DNA from: Bacteroidota bacterium
GTDB taxonomy: Bacteria > Bacteroidota > Bacteroidia > Chitinophagales > Chitinophagaceae
Reading direction: 5' to 3'
Length of the DNA stretch: 7,873 nucleotides
Assembly: GCA_021780705.1 (NCBI GenBank)
Contig: JAJXYG010000346.1
Coordinates: forward strand, 1-7,873
The notes under the pieces are model-generated. The model was not told the origin of the DNA. It did no database searches and saw only the letters and a list, made by a program, of their open reading frames with translations. A program made the position numbers and the translations under genes. Positions 7,098 to 7,873 of the stretch are shown piece after piece (positions within the stretch are counted from its first letter, which is position 1; each line of letters starts with the position of its first letter).

Positions 7098-7427
7098 ATG
7101 AATGTCGAAGAAATCAGGGAATTTGCTCTTTCATTGGAAAATGTCACCGAGGGTTTCCCTTTTGGTAATAATACCCTCGTTTTTAAAGTCCGGGGTAAGA
7201 TATTCCTGCTCATGTCCCTTTCTTCAGAAATTCCATCGTTCAATGTCAAGTGTGATCCGGAAAGGGCCCTGGAGCTGCGGGAGCAGTACAGTTCAGTAAT
7301 TCCCGGTTATCACATGAACAAGAAGCACTGGAATACGGTCATGGTGGACGGCCAGCTCACGCGACGTCAGATCCAGGAATTCATCATTCATTCTTATGAA
7401 TTGGTACGTCCGGGCAAGAGAGCTTGA
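7098..7427 (+). CDS. MmcQ/YjbR family protein (DUF419, CyaY-like fold)
   Basis: This small protein (109 aa from ATG 7098) belongs to the MmcQ/YjbR family, often annotated as DNA-binding; the cellular role is not established. Family landmarks are the opening NVEEIREFALSLENVTEGFP, then FGNNTLVFKVRGKIFLLM, the NVKCDPERALELRE segment in the middle, and the signature IPGYHMNKKHWNTV near residues 70-83. It closes with a helix ending HSYELV. Length and order are normal, with no sign of truncation. An in-frame TTG at 7071 would add nine residues (to 118), but those have no family match and overlap a promoter-like box, so ATG 7098 is preferred. It starts 78 nt after the M16 peptidase stop and ends 127 nt before the permease gene. 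Neither neighbour suggests a function. Confidence 0.88.
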   Translation: MNVEEIREFALSLENVTEGFPFGNNTLVFKVRGKIFLLMSLSSEIPSFNVKCDPERALELREQYSSVIPGYHMNKKHWNTVMVDGQLTRRQIQEFIIHSYELVRPGKRA

Positions 7428-7522
7428 TTGCCGAGGTTGGCGAAATACCCGCTGAAGCCCTGTCAGGCCCAAACTTACCATTTCCTAAACAATATCAAGT
7501 CCCCAAGTTTGAGGTTTTGGGT

Positions 7523-7530
7523 TACTTTTG
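7523..7530 (+). promoter_or_regulatory. possible -7 promoter box (TACTTTTG) before the LptF/LptG permease gene
   Basis: TACTTTTG matches the Bacteroidota -7 consensus TAnnTTTG exactly and lies 24 nt before ATG 7555, which would give a short 5' leader. The gap between genes is 127 nt, enough for a promoter. There is no TTTG at the normal upstream distance; the nearest one (7508-7511) is only 11 nt away. The box sits in the loop of a small interrupted inverted repeat (TTT/GGGT at 7515-7517 and 7519-7522 with ACCC/AAA at 7531-7534 and 7536-7538). The call is tentative. Confidence 0.3.
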
Positions 7531-7554
7531 ACCCTAAATCGTTTTGTAGACAGT

Positions 7555-7873
7555 ATGAAAATTATTGACTGGTACATCCTCAAAAAATTCCTGCTGACAT
7601 TCCTTTATTTTTTGGTCGCCCTTACAGTGGTAGTGGTCATTATTGATCTGAGTGAAAGAACGGATGATTTTGCCAAGACGGGACTTCCTGCCAAGACGAT
7701 CATTACCCAATATTATTTTGGTTTTATCCCCAGGATGGATGCCATGCTGTTTCCCCTGTTTATTTTCCTTTCAGTTATTTTTTTCACCTCCATTATGGCC
7801 AACCGGTCGGAAATTATCGCGATTTTAAGCAGTGGAGTCGGTTTTGGCCGCTTTCTTCGACCATATCTGATCG
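7555..7873 (+). CDS. LptF/LptG (YjgP/YjgQ) family permease, N-terminal part, 3' partial
   Basis: The reading frame from ATG 7555 stays open to the window end (106 residues). It is the start of an LptF/LptG-type inner-membrane permease, the transmembrane part of the LptB2FG ABC transporter that extracts lipopolysaccharide from the inner membrane. The start MKIIDWYILKKFL is a short cytosolic helix characteristic of the family. A first membrane segment covers about residues 12-31 (FLLTFLYFLVALTVVVVII). A polar loop (DLSERTDDFAK) and the segment with YYFGFIPRMD follow, then a second membrane segment at about 62-82. The conserved cytosolic stretch NRSEIIAILSSGVGFGR (83-99) comes next, and a third segment would begin near residue 100. 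The periplasmic jellyroll domain and the remaining helices lie outside the window. The first 106 residues do not decide between LptF and LptG, so no symbol is given. Confidence 0.9.
   Translation, partial: MKIIDWYILKKFLLTFLYFLVALTVVVVIIDLSERTDDFAKTGLPAKTIITQYYFGFIPRMDAMLFPLFIFLSVIFFTSIMANRSEIIAILSSGVGFGRFLRPYLI

Noticed and set aside
7428..7554. Search for a terminator, small gene or RNA in the gap between the MmcQ/YjbR gene and the permease
   Set aside because: CCTGTCAGG near 7458-7466 is a 4-bp stem with a 1-nt loop and no T-run. No open frame with a plausible start or RNA-like structure was seen apart from the promoter-like box reported.

Overview
The window looks like a chromosomal piece of a member of the Bacteroidota. 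This rests on the protein style (a TviB-type dehydrogenase, an LptF/LptG permease and a MmcQ/YjbR protein close in wording to Bacteroidota versions as I remember them), the lack of clear Shine-Dalgarno sequences, A/T-rich leaders before starts, and two TAnnTTTG matches resembling the Bacteroidota -7 promoter box. GC content looks moderate by eye. No genus can be named from this window, and all genes lie on the + strand.

Region 1 (1-4090) is a nucleotide-sugar gene cluster for surface polysaccharide. It holds the tail of a UDP-glucuronate decarboxylase (UDP-xylose synthase type), a TviB/WbpO-type UDP-N-acetylhexosamine 6-dehydrogenase, a WbpP/TviC-type UDP-N-acetylhexosamine 4-epimerase, RfbC (RmlC) and RfbD (RmlD). 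From the dehydrogenase on, gaps are short (18 nt, 21 nt, then an 8-nt overlap), as in one operon. Together these enzymes would feed at least three precursors into a polysaccharide: UDP-xylose, UDP-N-acetyl-hexosaminuronic acid (GlcNAcA/GalNAcA) and dTDP-L-rhamnose. The first steps (a UDP-glucose dehydrogenase for the decarboxylase, and RmlA/RmlB for rhamnose) and all glycosyltransferases lie outside the window.

Region 2 (4091-7019) is a 118-nt gap followed by a large exported M16 zinc metallopeptidase, a two-half PqqL-like protein with one intact HxxEH site.

Region 3 (7020-7873) holds a small MmcQ/YjbR-family gene, a 127-nt gap with a promoter-like box, and the N-terminal third or so of an LptF/LptG-family lipopolysaccharide-export permease cut by the window end.

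I saw no RNA genes, CRISPR arrays, insertion sequences, attachment sites, phage genes or convincing intrinsic terminators. I found no previously undescribed system here. The points worth a second look are small: a TTG-only start, start-site choices, a gene overlap, the enzyme combination, and the promoter-like boxes.
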